From Rickettsiales bacterium (GTDB lineage: Bacteria; Pseudomonadota; Alphaproteobacteria; Rickettsiales; Anaplasmataceae): a stretch of 5,353 nucleotides of DNA. The translations under genes and the position numbers were made by a program. Under the pieces are notes generated by a model, which saw only the letters and a list, made by a program, of their open reading frames with translations, had not been told where the DNA came from and did not search any database. The DNA lies in the NCBI GenBank assembly GCA_031281335.1, contig JAITFM010000080.1, positions 1 through 5,353 on the forward strand, written 5' to 3'. Positions 5,132-5,353 of the stretch are shown here, piece by piece (the stretch's first letter is position 1; the number at the start of each line of letters is the position of its first letter).

Positions 5132-5353
5132 AATGGATGCACAATGTTAGTGTTATCCGAGTAACCTTATGCGTAACACTATTTGTTGTTTCAGCGACTA
5201 AAAATATTAAGAAATTTACCAAACAAAAAACAAGGCAAAAGAAGCCCTGGTCAATACCTGTTCAAAAATATTGGCATCTTTTTAGTCTTAAACGCTGCAA
5301 TCTAGCTGCTTTTAAACCGCAACTAACCTTAGCTTAATGTTTAAGAAATTTAC
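5132..5353. repeat. Probable non-coding repeat DNA after ldcA
   Basis: No recognisable gene is seen here. A plus-strand frame of 66 codons (5137-5337) exists, but it has no ribosome binding site, no family character and a basic, low-complexity middle (NIKKFTKQKTRQKKP). It looks like translated intergenic DNA. The 13-mer TTAAGAAATTTAC occurs at 5207-5219 and again at 5341-5353, ending exactly at the window edge. A partly similar TAACCTTA motif precedes each copy, at 5162-5169 and 5322-5329. This suggests the start of a second, diverged copy of a unit of roughly 134-160 bp. From general familiarity it resembles repeated intergenic DNA of Wolbachia; copy number was not checked. Confidence 0.45.
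5148..5181. repeat. Inverted repeat downstream of ldcA, 8-bp arms
   Basis: TAGTGTTA (5148-5155) and TAACACTA (5174-5181) are exact reverse complements around an 18-base loop. They begin 17 bases after the ldcA stop. The T-rich stretch that follows (ATTTGTTGTTT) makes a weak transcription-end role for lipB-ldcA possible, but the loop is large and the T-run broken. It could equally be the end of a dispersed repeat. Confidence 0.45.

Noticed and set aside
5137..5337. 66-residue plus-strand protein
   Set aside because: No ribosome binding site and no recognisable domain; it overlaps the inverted repeat and repeat-like tract, so it is better explained as non-coding.
1..5353. tRNA, rRNA, CRISPR array, insertion sequence
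   Set aside because: I saw no cloverleaf with a T-loop signature, no regularly spaced repeats and no transposase or terminal inverted repeats flanking a block.

Overview
The window looks like a piece of a Wolbachia chromosome (Rickettsiales, Alphaproteobacteria). The DNA is AT-rich. It carries a small ankyrin-repeat protein with a Wolbachia-style C-terminal tail, a RelE/RelB-like toxin-antitoxin pair, an isolated HK97-type portal gene of alphaproteobacterial type, and housekeeping genes with low-GC rickettsial composition. The organism is inferred from protein character and gene mix; no database was searched.

Layout. The left 3.3 kb is an accessory block read entirely leftward (minus strand). 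In transcription order it holds a type II toxin-antitoxin operon (3265 to 2790), an HK97-family portal gene broken by a one-base frameshift (2564 to 1381), an ankyrin-repeat gene (1284 to 574), and an unidentified, probably decaying region (about 545 to 1). The last region contains a GC-rich nested palindrome at 135-163. The right 2 kb reads rightward (plus strand): lipB (octanoyltransferase), then a signal-peptide-bearing LD-carboxypeptidase (ldcA-like) whose ATG shares one base with the lipB stop codon. The last 220 bases, after ldcA, look like non-coding repeat DNA with an 8-bp inverted repeat and a 13-bp direct repeat.

Regulation. The toxin-antitoxin operon and lipB-ldcA diverge from a shared 240-bp gap that contains two good sigma70-type promoters. 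One reads left (TTGAAA, 17 bp, TATAAT) and one reads right (TTGACA, 17 bp, CATAAC). The ankyrin and portal genes each have a strong Shine-Dalgarno sequence, which fixes their starts.

Main points. (1) The portal resembles the gene-transfer-agent/alphaproteobacterial prophage portal lineage. It stands alone with no terminase, protease or capsid gene beside it, and it is frameshifted at about 1756-1757 by the apparent loss of one base of a serine codon. (2) The LD-carboxypeptidase keeps its Ser-Glu-His residues but carries an N-terminal export signal, unlike the cytoplasmic enzyme of model bacteria. (3) The toxin and antitoxin both look intact. I see no convincing previously undescribed system here. 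The accessory block reads as a graveyard of mobile and host-interaction genes next to an intact two-gene housekeeping operon.
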